51,511 nucleotides of DNA from Spirochaetales bacterium (lineage in GTDB: Bacteria > Spirochaetota > Spirochaetia > DSM-27196 > SLAA01): positions 1-51,511 of the forward strand of contig SLAA01000021.1 of the NCBI GenBank assembly GCA_007127105.1, given 5' to 3'. Position 1 is the stretch's first letter. The number at the start of each line of letters is the position of its first letter. A model generated the notes under the pieces. The model ran no database searches. It saw only the letters and a program-made list of their open reading frames with translations, and was not told the origin of the DNA. Made by a program: the position numbers and the translations under genes. This document shows positions 16,232 through 23,895 of this stretch, piece after piece.

Positions 16232-17818
16232 TCAGAAGAAAAAGCGCAACATGATCACCTGTGATGCACCAATAAACGCTCCCAACAGGGCGCCAAAGAC
16301 ATTGATCCACTTAAGATGCTGGGCAATCACCATGAGTAGCAGACGCTCAACACTCGCGGTATCGAGTCCGTCCACCTTACGAACCACCAGGGCCTCAACA
16401 TCCATGACCGAGATAATCTCGGGCAAACGAGCCTCAATGAGGGCAAGGGCTCGGCGGGCAATGGCCTCGTCAATGAGCTGCTTCTCTGCTGGCCCAAGCG
16501 CCAGCAACTGATATAAGGGTCGGCTCCTTGCCCGATTCAGGAATCGCTCAATGAGAGCTACTGCTCCGGTGGCAATTCTATTTCGCAGTTCATCCCTTCG
16601 AAGCAACTCAGTGAGACGCTCACCAAGCTTGAGAACCAGATCATCACGGCTTACTCCAAAAACATCCTCGACCAGTTCACGAATGGATATTGTTCGCACA
16701 CGATCTATTTCCAAGCTCAGCACCTTGCTCAAGGATCGACGCTGTTCATCATTTCGGAGACTACGAGCCATAGTATGAAAAAGGTAAACCAGCCACTCCA
16801 TGGGATTGAGCTTCAGGTCATAACACAGATCAGCAACACCTCGCTCAAGGAGAACCTCAATATTGTTCATTGCCGTACCAACAACCAGCTCTCTATTCTC
16901 ACGCTCGGCAGAGGCCTGCTCCAGAGTTAGCAGGAGATCGTCAACAATCTCCGGCATGCGCTCACTTAACACACGGTCATATTGTCCGGCGGAAACCAGA
17001 AGTCGTTGCCAGGAGTTCAGCTTATCCAGAATGTCGCGAAGCAGCACCTTCCCTCGGATTGTCAACTCACGTTTCGCGTCGGGAAGGCTGAGTCGTTTGA
17101 GTACCGCCGCTCGTACCGGATCATAGGAACGTTCAACCAGCTCTCGGATGCGTTCCGGACCCTCTTCACCAAGGTACTCACCTAAAGGTCTATCGGCTTG
17201 TAACTCATGAGCCAAGGCCCCCGAAGCTGTCTCAATAATTCGTTCCCACAACTCAGCCTCAGGAAGCTTGCGCAAGCCTTCTTCCAGCAAGGCCTCTAAC
17301 TGTTCAGGGTTCGGCAATAGCATTCCCACCTGCAGCTCACTGAGAGCGTCGTACGCATGAGAGAGAGAATCACCCACCAGGGAGGCAAGTTCATCCGAGG
17401 AAAGAAATCCACGAATCACGGTAGTCACTGTGTGCTCAACCGTCGGACGAAGCTTGCGTGCGGTTCGATCCTCCTCATCCGGATTCTCTGATGCGGGGAC
17501 GCCATGAAGGGCTCGCTCGGTATAGGCCGCGACCCCACGCGTGACACCTTCGCGAACCTCAGCCGAGGTTATCTGGGCACGAATAATATCCTCGGTCAGC
17601 AGCCGCTCGGAAACCATGCTGCCAATACTCTTTGCCAACTCATGCCGTTGTCGCGGGATAATTCCGGGCGTAAAGGGAACTCGAACTCCAAAGATACGAT
17701 AGGCGCGTAGCGGTCGGAACAGCATGCGAATGGCAATTGCGTTTGTCACGTAACCGATAACTGCGCCGAGTAGAGGAGGAAGTACAAATGGTAAGACGGC
17801 AACAATGTTCTCAGTCAT
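16232..17818 (-). CDS. DUF445 family membrane protein
   Basis: A 528-residue protein. The N-terminal membrane segment with IVAVLPFVLPPLLGAVIGYVT and NAIAIRMLFRPLRAYRIFG, then PFTPGIIPRQRHELAKSIG, is the signature of DUF445 (YheB-like) proteins. A long helical middle rich in Glu, Arg and Leu (about 60-490) is predicted to be cytoplasmic. A C-terminal hydrophobic segment (LLGAFIGASQVIMLRFFF) ends the chain. The molecular role of the family is unknown. It overlaps the lipoprotein gene by eight bases (ATGACTGA), so the two are probably coupled. Confidence 0.9.
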   Translation of the reverse strand: MTENIVAVLPFVLPPLLGAVIGYVTNAIAIRMLFRPLRAYRIFGVRVPFTPGIIPRQRHELAKSIGSMVSERLLTEDIIRAQITSAEVREGVTRGVAAYTERALHGVPASENPDEEDRTARKLRPTVEHTVTTVIRGFLSSDELASLVGDSLSHAYDALSELQVGMLLPNPEQLEALLEEGLRKLPEAELWERIIETASGALAHELQADRPLGEYLGEEGPERIRELVERSYDPVRAAVLKRLSLPDAKRELTIRGKVLLRDILDKLNSWQRLLVSAGQYDRVLSERMPEIVDDLLLTLEQASAERENRELVVGTAMNNIEVLLERGVADLCYDLKLNPMEWLVYLFHTMARSLRNDEQRRSLSKVLSLEIDRVRTISIRELVEDVFGVSRDDLVLKLGERLTELLRRDELRNRIATGAVALIERFLNRARSRPLYQLLALGPAEKQLIDEAIARRALALIEARLPEIISVMDVEALVVRKVDGLDTASVERLLLMVIAQHLKWINVFGALLGAFIGASQVIMLRFFF

Positions 17819-18251
17819 AGCTTAAGGTCCGGGCATAGTTTTCCGCTCGACCACGAGTTTCGAAGACCGCAATCCAACCCCCAAAGGTCCACCCCTCGCT
17901 ATCGACGTATCGGACTCTGTACCAACGCTCCAGGCGCCCATCAAGTTGCTCGCGACTCGCCGTGCGGCCAACAATCTCAACCACCGAACCGCGGCGCATC
18001 TGAGCCAGAATTGACGAGCTGGACTCGGCTTCCTGGTGCAGCGGTGAGTAGGCCTGCTCAATGACCGCAAAGCTCTCACGTGCAGATAGCACCGGAGTAG
18101 CAGGCATTTCCAGATCATCGCCCGTGCTGGAGGCGCCGCAGGCGCTGAGCAGGGCGGCCCCAATGAGTAGCACCGCCACGTGAAGCCAGAACCCCCTCGT
18201 ACATCCATGAGTTGTCGCCTTGTCGTGAGTCCTCGGCCCAGGACTACTCAT
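17811..18251 (-). CDS. Small lipoprotein with SH3-like domain
   Basis: A 146-residue predicted lipoprotein. The signal has an unusually long n-region of about 20 residues, then FWLHVAVLLIGAALLSAC with the lipobox LSAC and lipidated C38. The mature part holds a bacterial SH3-like domain: AYSPLHQEAESSSSILAQMRRGSVVEIVGRT, then WYRVRYVDSEGWTFGGWI. Such domains often bind peptidoglycan or other wall parts. The ATG at 18251 has GAGGA eight bases upstream and overlaps the end of uvrB by eight bases; a further start at 18278 would lengthen the n-region and is less likely. It lies between uvrB and a DUF445 gene in one transcript. Confidence 0.8.
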   Translation of the reverse strand: MSSPGPRTHDKATTHGCTRGFWLHVAVLLIGAALLSACGASSTGDDLEMPATPVLSARESFAVIEQAYSPLHQEAESSSSILAQMRRGSVVEIVGRTASREQLDGRLERWYRVRYVDSEGWTFGGWIAVFETRGRAENYARTLSYD

Positions 18252-20283
18252 GTATAGGTCCTCGTTCGTGCCGGGCATCCGCCTTCTGCGGGGGCTTCAG
18301 CGGTCCGTCATTCAGTGACTCAATTTCGTCGCGGATAACTGCCGCCTCTTCAAACTCCAGGTTTTTTGCATGCTCGAGCATGCGTCGTTCAAGCTCTCTG
18401 ATATACGCCTTCCGTTCTTTCGGCAGCATTAAGTTGTAGCTGCCAGCCAAAATTGCTAGGTCTTTCTTTTCAATTGCCTGCTTCTCCGACTTTCGGCGAA
18501 CAATGATGTCAGCTATTGCTTTGTGCACCGATTGCGGTGTGATGTTGTGTTCCGTGTTGTAGGCCAGCTGGCGGGCGCGACGTCGATCTGTTTCGTCAAT
18601 CGCTGTACGCATGGCATCGGAAACCCGATCCGCGTACATAATGACCTCACCATTGACGTTGCGCGCTGCCCGCCCAATAATTTGTATTAAGGATACAGCA
18701 GAGCGAAGAAAACCTATCTTGTCTGCGTCCAATATCGCAACTAAGGACACCTCAGGCAAATCAATGCCTTCACGGAGTAGGTTGATGCCCACAAGAACGT
18801 CGTACAAACCGCTCCGTAGATCGGTAAGCAGCTCAACGCGCTCAATAGTCTCAATCTCGGAATGAAGATATCTGACCTTAAGACCTAGCCCGACAAGATA
18901 GTCGGTGAGGTCTTCGGCCATTTTCTTGGTTAAGGTGGTCACCAGGACGCGCTCATTCTGCTCTACCCGCAGTTTAATTTCTGTATAGAGGTCTTCAATT
19001 TGTCCTTCCGTGGGTCGCACACTCAGTTTCGGATCCAGCAATCCAGTCGGACGAATGATTTGCTCTACGACCTGGGTTGAGCGGCGTACTTCGTCCTCAG
19101 TAGGAGTCGCCGATACAAAAATGCACCGGTCGAGCAGCCCCTCAAACTCGTCAATGAAGAGCGGCCGGTTGTCCAAGGCAGAAGGCAGCCGAAAGCCATA
19201 CTCAACCAATGATGTCTTTCGTGCCCTGTCCCCGGAATACATACCACGAACCTGAGGCAAGGTCACATGCGACTCATCGACAAAGGTGAGGAACTGCTCC
19301 GGAAAGTAGTCAATAAGAACTGCAGGGCGCTCGCCCTCGGCTCTCCCACTCAGTTGTCGAGAATAGTTCTCAATTCCAGGACAGTAACCCATTTCTTGAA
19401 GCATCTCGATGTCGTAATCGGTGCGGCTTTTCAGTCGCTGTGCCTCCACCAGCTTGCGTGCCTGTACCAGTTGCTCGTAGCGGCTGTTGAGTTCGGCACG
19501 GATCTGGCTCACCGCGCCTCGCACCTGATCCTCTGGGAGGACAAAGTGTTTGGCCGGATAGACCAACAGCATTTCCAGCTCCTCAAGAACCTCTCCTGTC
19601 AAAGGGTTTATCTTCCGAATCCGCGTCACGCTATCCCAGTCAAGCTCCACCCGATATGCATGCTCGAGATATGCAGGCTGTATCTCCAAGACGTCTCCCC
19701 GGAGACGGAAGCTACCGCGTTGCAGCACTGCATCGTTACGACCATACTGCAGCGCGACCAGGCGCAGCCGCACCTCACTAAGATCAACCTGCACCCCTAC
19801 ATCGAACCGGACCCGCATTTCCCTATACATACTCGGACTACCAAGCCCATAGATGCAGGAAACCGTCGCAACCACAATCACATCGCTCCGTTCAAGCAGG
19901 TTCGTGGTAGCCGACAGCCGCAGGCGGTCAATTTCTTCATTGATCGAGGCGTCTTTTTCAATGTAGAGATCTCTCGACGCGACATAGGCTTCTGGCTGAT
20001 AGTAGTCATAGTAGGAGACGAAGTACTCCACCGCGTTGTGGGGAAAAAACTCAGAGAACTCCCGGTACAGTTGAGCGGCAAGCGTCTTGTTGTGAGACAC
20101 GACCAAGGTCGGTAGTTGCATAGCCTCAATGACCTTGGCCATTGTGAAGGTCTTTCCAGATCCAGTTACGCCTTTGAGCGTCTGAAACTTAGCCCGATCA
20201 TGAGCACCCTTCACCAGTTTTGCAATGGCTTCCGGCTGATCACCAGATGGACTATATTTTGATACAACTTCGAAGGGTCTCAC
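18244..20283 (-). CDS. uvrB: Excinuclease ABC subunit B
   Basis: A 679-residue nucleotide-excision repair helicase-like protein that loads on damaged DNA with UvrA and positions UvrC. Motifs in order are LKGVTGSGKTFTMAKVI (Walker A, about 37-53), the beta-hairpin YVSYYDYYQPEAYV form, VATVSCIYGLGSP, FVDESHVTLPQVRGMY (DEXH-like), FVSATPTEDE, REGIDLPEVSLVAILDADK, IQIIGRAARN, and the C-terminal UVR motif RELERRMLEHAKNLEFEEAAVIRDEI. Length is normal. The start is GTG with AAAGG ten bases upstream. It heads the unit uvrB-lipoprotein-DUF445. Confidence 0.98.
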   Translation of the reverse strand: MRPFEVVSKYSPSGDQPEAIAKLVKGAHDRAKFQTLKGVTGSGKTFTMAKVIEAMQLPTLVVSHNKTLAAQLYREFSEFFPHNAVEYFVSYYDYYQPEAYVASRDLYIEKDASINEEIDRLRLSATTNLLERSDVIVVATVSCIYGLGSPSMYREMRVRFDVGVQVDLSEVRLRLVALQYGRNDAVLQRGSFRLRGDVLEIQPAYLEHAYRVELDWDSVTRIRKINPLTGEVLEELEMLLVYPAKHFVLPEDQVRGAVSQIRAELNSRYEQLVQARKLVEAQRLKSRTDYDIEMLQEMGYCPGIENYSRQLSGRAEGERPAVLIDYFPEQFLTFVDESHVTLPQVRGMYSGDRARKTSLVEYGFRLPSALDNRPLFIDEFEGLLDRCIFVSATPTEDEVRRSTQVVEQIIRPTGLLDPKLSVRPTEGQIEDLYTEIKLRVEQNERVLVTTLTKKMAEDLTDYLVGLGLKVRYLHSEIETIERVELLTDLRSGLYDVLVGINLLREGIDLPEVSLVAILDADKIGFLRSAVSLIQIIGRAARNVNGEVIMYADRVSDAMRTAIDETDRRRARQLAYNTEHNITPQSVHKAIADIIVRRKSEKQAIEKKDLAILAGSYNLMLPKERKAYIRELERRMLEHAKNLEFEEAAVIRDEIESLNDGPLKPPQKADARHERGPIHE

Positions 20284-20317
20284 TCAGCGGCAGCCTTTAG
20301 AAAATGATAGTCCTTAG

Positions 20318-20346
20318 ATGCTATCCGGGCGACTGCTTTGGGTCAA
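20318..20346 (-). promoter_or_regulatory. Promoter of uvrB
   Basis: On the minus strand TTGACC (20341-20346) and TAGCAT (20318-20323) are 17 bases apart in the 96-base gap between comM and uvrB. The start codon lies 35 bases past the -10. I see no E. coli-type LexA box. Confidence 0.6.
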
Positions 20347-20379
20347 CAGGTAGGCTGAGCCAGCACTCAAGGAACTGAG

Positions 20380-21999
20380 CTATCGATCGTCCCTTCGTAG
20401 TTGGATAGCCTCCATCATGGACGAGCTGCCCACGCTGTCATCTCCGTCGATATCCGCGATAGTGCGTGCCACCCGCAGAATTGCGTCCACTGCTCGCGAC
20501 GAGAGGCCGAGCTTCGGTACAGCCGCGTTGAGCACAGCCTCGGCCGAGGAAGTAGCATTCACCAGTCGGCGCAGCAAGGCTCCCGGAACGCGACCGTTTC
20601 TCTCGAATGGGAACGCCCGGTAGCGTCCTTCTTGACAAGCAACAGCAGCATGCACCCGTGCCGACATCACTTCTGAACTCCCCTCATCCGCCGCATCCGC
20701 CGCATCCACAGGCGCCGATGAACCGCGCCCCCCCAGAGTAGTCTGGCTGCCGTCTCCGACCACCTGCCCCGCGCCAGCTTCTTCCGCCTGCCATACTCGG
20801 ATTTCTACTCTGTCCAACAATGCTGCCCCTAGTCTTTTCCGATAGTTGTGGATCTCGGATAGACTGCACAAACAACGCCGGCCAAGCGCGCCGTTGTTGC
20901 CGCACGGGCAGGCGTTCGCCGTCATGAGCAGCTGAATGTCGGCCGGATACCAATATCGCCGTTCGGCTCGAATCAGCCGCACCAGGCCCTTCTCAAGCGG
21001 CTCCCGTAGGCCTTGGAGTACACTCCGGCGAAACTCGGGTGCTTCATCCAGGATCAGAATGCCGTTGTGAGCTAACGATAGCTCACCGGGTGCAAGATAG
21101 CGGCCACCCCCGATCATGCCCTCAGCCGATGCTGTGTGGTGGGGTGCGCGAACTGGTGGTCTGCGGCTATTCTGGATCTCTTTTTGAAACAGACCAGCCG
21201 TGGAGTAAATGCGAGCCACCTCAACCGCCTGCTCATGGCTCAGGTCCGGGCAGAGTCCAAACAGCCGTTCAGCAGCCATGGTTTTGCCACATCCAGGAGG
21301 TCCAGACAGCAAAAGGTTGTGCCTCCCAGCGGCCGCAATTTCGCAGGCTCGTTTGAGAACCGGTCGTCCACGCATGTCCCGAAAGTTTGGCACGATCTCG
21401 GTCGCGCCGCTCGCAACGGTACCCAGCTCGAGCTTCGAACTCCCGACATTTGATGTCTCGATACCAGGTTCCTCGGTTTCTTCCAGCTTGATTGGGCTAT
21501 CCAGGAAGGCGGATCGCAAATCACGCAGATGCGAAACAGCGGCAATGCGCCCTTTGCCAAACGCTTGGGCCTCCCGGAACCCTTCTCGAGCCACTGTAAA
21601 GTGGCTTATCCCGCTCCGATAGGCCACCGCGACGCCTGAGAGGACTCCGCGTGCAGGTCGCACGCTCCCGTCTAGTAAGAGTTCTCCAATGGCTAGAGTA
21701 GGTCCCTTGATAGTGCTCGGAATCTGGCCAGATCGACACAAGAGCGCCACTGCAATTGCAAGATCAAAGCCCGCCCCAAACTTCGGAACATCGGCGGGTG
21801 ACAGGTTCACGAGAATTCTTAGAGGGGGATAGACAAAGCCACTATTGGCGAGCGCAACTCGAATACGCTCCCGCGCCTCTCGAACTGCCGCACCAGGAAG
21901 GCCAACAATTTCGGTGCCTGGTAAACCGTGACGTAGATCAACCTCAACCGAAACCAGTTCCCCGTCAAATCCCAGCGGGACGAAACTTACTACGTTCAT
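20380..21999 (-). CDS. comM: ComM/YifB family Mg-chelatase-like AAA+ ATPase
   Basis: A 539-residue protein. The N-terminal Lon-protease-like fold domain has FDGELVSVEVDLRHGLPGTEIVGLP and VNLSPADVPKFGAGFDLAIA. The AAA+ core has Walker A LLLSGPPGCGKTMAAERL and Walker B ILILDEAPEF, with RAPHHTASAEGMIGGG between. A four-Cys knuckle ANACPCGNNGALGRRCLCS follows, then a C-terminal domain. In Haemophilus and Vibrio ComM is a helicase that drives branch migration during transformation. A short Ala/Asp-rich insertion (VDAADAADEG) near residue 430 comes from a 9-base repeat. GGAGG precedes the ATG and lies inside a perfect hairpin. Confidence 0.93.
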   Translation of the reverse strand: MNVVSFVPLGFDGELVSVEVDLRHGLPGTEIVGLPGAAVREARERIRVALANSGFVYPPLRILVNLSPADVPKFGAGFDLAIAVALLCRSGQIPSTIKGPTLAIGELLLDGSVRPARGVLSGVAVAYRSGISHFTVAREGFREAQAFGKGRIAAVSHLRDLRSAFLDSPIKLEETEEPGIETSNVGSSKLELGTVASGATEIVPNFRDMRGRPVLKRACEIAAAGRHNLLLSGPPGCGKTMAAERLFGLCPDLSHEQAVEVARIYSTAGLFQKEIQNSRRPPVRAPHHTASAEGMIGGGRYLAPGELSLAHNGILILDEAPEFRRSVLQGLREPLEKGLVRLIRAERRYWYPADIQLLMTANACPCGNNGALGRRCLCSLSEIHNYRKRLGAALLDRVEIRVWQAEEAGAGQVVGDGSQTTLGGRGSSAPVDAADAADEGSSEVMSARVHAAVACQEGRYRAFPFERNGRVPGALLRRLVNATSSAEAVLNAAVPKLGLSSRAVDAILRVARTIADIDGDDSVGSSSMMEAIQLRRDDR

Positions 22000-22003
22000 A
22001 CAA

Positions 22004-22034
22004 CCTCCATTTCACTACTACATCCGAAATGGAG
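22004..22034 (-). promoter_or_regulatory. Hairpin covering the comM Shine-Dalgarno
   Basis: On the minus strand CTCCATTTC (22034-22026) is the exact complement of GAAATGGAG (22013-22005), with a 12-base loop. The GGAGG ribosome site (22008-22004) overlaps the 3' arm, and the ATG follows five bases later at 21999. The folded RNA would hide the ribosome site. Confidence 0.55.
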
Positions 22035-22065
22035 CTGCTGCTTCGTCACATGTTAAAGTTTCATC

Positions 22066-22557
22066 CTATTTCTTTTGAGCAATCGCAATCTGGACGAGCT
22101 CGTCACACCGTTCGTTGAGAGGGTTGCCAGCATGTCCCCGAACCCAAGACCAACGCGGTTTCATCTCCAGCTGTAGTTCCCTCAGTCTGCGCCAGAGCTC
22201 CTGGTTTTTTACCGGTTTCTTTGCGCTTGTTTTCCAGCCATTACGTTCCCATGACTCAATCCAGGAAGTGATTCCTTGTTGAACGTACCGACTATCAGTG
22301 TGGATCTCCACCTCAGGTAGGGGCGTGCTCTCGGCCTTGTCGGTACCCCGGAAGCGCGAGCGAATGTAGCCCAGTGCCTCAATTACCGCTGTGAGTTCCA
22401 TTCTGTTGTTGGTCGTAGCGGCGTCGTAACCTGCGCCTTCCACGGTATCGGAGCCTAGTTCGACCACATAAGCCCAGGCGCCCGGACCCGGATTCCCATG
22501 ACACCCCCCGTCGGTGTGGACTCGTACTTGTTCGTTGAAATCAAAAAGTTCCATCAT
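22066..22557 (-). CDS. rnhA: Ribonuclease HI
   Basis: A 163-residue enzyme (from the ATG at 22557) that cuts the RNA strand of RNA-DNA hybrids. Catalytic residues are all present: D16 in VRVHTDGGCHGNPGPG, E54 in NNRMELTAVIEAL, D88 in EIHTDSRYVQQGI, and D152 in GNPLNERCDELVQIA, with the flexible-loop His in VRGHAGN. The handle region WERNGWKTSAKKPVKNQELW is of the long E. coli type. Start choice is uncertain: ATG codons at 22557 and 22554 or a TTG at 22572 are all possible, and none has a strong ribosome site. comM follows 66 bases downstream in the same direction. Confidence 0.95.
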   Translation of the reverse strand: MMELFDFNEQVRVHTDGGCHGNPGPGAWAYVVELGSDTVEGAGYDAATTNNRMELTAVIEALGYIRSRFRGTDKAESTPLPEVEIHTDSRYVQQGITSWIESWERNGWKTSAKKPVKNQELWRRLRELQLEMKPRWSWVRGHAGNPLNERCDELVQIAIAQKK

Positions 22558-22620
22558 CGTGGAGTTATACAACAGGCCTTAGCCAGTTGTATAGGCCTAT
22601 GGAGAATCACACACCCGTCA

Positions 22621-22651
22621 CCCCGCTACGCCTCGTCCTCAGTGAGCGGGG
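22621..22651 (-). other. GC-rich stem-loop in the rnhA leader
   Basis: A 7-base perfect stem CCCCGCT / AGCGGGG (22621-22627 and 22645-22651) with a 17-base loop lies about 65 bases before rnhA. In the minus-strand RNA it can be extended by a G-U and a C-G pair. There is no U-run, so it is not a terminator in either direction. Function unknown. Confidence 0.35.
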
Positions 22652-22704
22652 CGTGGTACCCGTGGGTAGCGCATGATACCCCGCATTCCGCAACGAGTGA
22701 TGTC

Positions 22705-22733
22705 GAAATACATGTTTCATGGTAAAATGTCAA
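22705..22733 (-). promoter_or_regulatory. Candidate promoter of rnhA
   Basis: On the minus strand a perfect TTGACA (22728-22733) is followed after 17 bases by TATTTC (22705-22710). The -10 is weak. It is divergent from the promoter of the HsdS-like gene. Confidence 0.35.
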
Positions 22734-22759
22734 TTAGAAGAATAGAATTGTAAATTCTC

Positions 22760-22789
22760 TTGACAACTGGGGTAAGATATAGTTACTAT
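22760..22789 (+). promoter_or_regulatory. Candidate promoter of the HsdS-like gene
   Basis: A perfect TTGACA (22760-22765) is followed after 18 bases by TACTAT (22784-22789), 40 bases before the ATG at 22830, in an AT-rich stretch. Confidence 0.5.
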
Positions 22790-22829
22790 TTCCATATAGT
22801 CAATTTTACTCTGATGCTTTGGAGCTCAC

Positions 22830-23447
22830 ATGAACGTCAAATCAAGTGCGATACATAACCAACTTTACGTTGCAGGAAGACCAGGCCTCGTCCTGAAGCA
22901 CGAAGCCGTCATCCTCCGTGCACCACTAATCAAGGATGAAAACTCCCCTATGGGTCGGGACTTCCGAATTGTATCCATTAATGACTTCCCGGAAGCTGGT
23001 TACGTGAGGTCACCAGAACGAACAATCAGGGTGCAGAGCATGCTTGATAAGGCGGAAAAGTACCGGCTGGAACCTTACGACCTGCTCCTCACAATTGTAG
23101 GAACCATCGGCAAGACTGCCATTCTGCCTGAACACATGGACGAACCATGGATTCCCAGCAGCAACATGCTCATCATTCGTTTTCGAGACGATAAATGGGA
23201 GAAAGCCATAACCTTTCTCGCGTTCTTGAAATCAAGCTTTGGGACTCAACTCTTGGAAGAGCTTACCCACGGGCGGACCATACCCATCGTTTCAAAGAAG
23301 GAATTTAGTTCAACCACCATTCCAGCCTTCGAACACGACCTCATTGAACGTGCAAAACAGATTTTTGACCAGGAAGTTAAGGTCGCAAATGATCGGCAAC
23401 GACTAGCAGATGGAATAGCTGCAATGCGAGCTCAGTTTCTTGAGTAG
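22830..23447 (+). CDS. Orphan HsdS-like target-recognition half-subunit
   Basis: A 205-residue protein resembling one target-recognition domain of a type I restriction specificity subunit. Typical are IVSINDFPEAGYV, the segment YDLLLTIVGTIGKTAIL, and SSNMLIIRF, where the chain turns back to the DNA-binding face. A C-terminal helix (DLIERAKQIFDQEVKVANDRQRLADGIAAMRAQFLE, about 170-205) corresponds to the conserved spacer coiled coil. Normal HsdS has two such halves and about 400 residues; here there is only one. No methylase or endonuclease gene is nearby. It could be a half-S subunit that dimerises, a remnant of a lost system, or a helper of an unlinked methylase. The surrounding DNA is more AT-rich than its neighbours, suggesting acquisition. 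Confidence 0.7.
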   Translation: MNVKSSAIHNQLYVAGRPGLVLKHEAVILRAPLIKDENSPMGRDFRIVSINDFPEAGYVRSPERTIRVQSMLDKAEKYRLEPYDLLLTIVGTIGKTAILPEHMDEPWIPSSNMLIIRFRDDKWEKAITFLAFLKSSFGTQLLEELTHGRTIPIVSKKEFSSTTIPAFEHDLIERAKQIFDQEVKVANDRQRLADGIAAMRAQFLE

Positions 23448-23489
23448 GAGTCGTTCCAGATACCTATGGCGCCACCCGCTCGGCTTTAG

Positions 23490-23855
23490 CTAGGTTTGCA
23501 GGTGGGCAAATACTGAATCAGGCACCGGGATGTCTTCTTCAGCCAATAGTTGCCCACAAACGTCTCGTATCAGATCTGGGTTGTCAACCAATTGCAGCTT
23601 CTGATTTCGATTGAGCGATTTTAGGAGGCATTCTACACGCTGAGCCGTACCCCGCCCCGATGCCACGAACCAGCACCCAACCATCGCGACCGGTCGTCGG
23701 GCCTTTGTATATCGCGCCCCCGACTTTCCTGTGGCATGCTGTCTTAGACGCCTTTCCACATTGGAAGTGATCCCGCAGTACAATGCACCATCCCTAACTT
23801 GCAGAAAGTAGACCCAGTACCCCGGTAAATCGGTTCCTTCCATGGATTTCACCAT
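23490..23855 (-). CDS. GIY-YIG domain protein (UPF0213/YhbQ-like)
   Basis: A 121-residue small GIY-YIG protein. The core YWVYFLQVRDGALYCGITSNVERRLRQH gives the GIY-YIG strand pair (VYF...YCGIT) and the catalytic Arg on the following helix. ARYTKARRP is the second family signature, and the conserved Glu is in AQRVECLLKSLN. Relatives such as YhbQ are thought to be nucleases, but their role is unsettled. The reading frame stays open upstream into the next gene; the ATG at 23855 is chosen because it begins just before the domain and leaves a 40-base gap. A Met four residues later is also possible. Confidence 0.85.
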   Translation of the reverse strand: MVKSMEGTDLPGYWVYFLQVRDGALYCGITSNVERRLRQHATGKSGARYTKARRPVAMVGCWFVASGRGTAQRVECLLKSLNRNQKLQLVDNPDLIRDVCGQLLAEEDIPVPDSVFAHLQT

Positions 23856-23895
23856 TTGTATTTTCCCATGCCTTTTCCCAACTGCTGGTATGGAA

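Noticed and set aside
19267-20115. Plus-strand frame of 282 residues
   Set aside because: Antisense to conserved UvrB motifs; open by codon bias only.
20284-20379. LexA/SOS box before uvrB
   Set aside because: CTGT near 20345 is not followed by ACAG at the right spacing, and no GAAC-N4-GTTC site is present.
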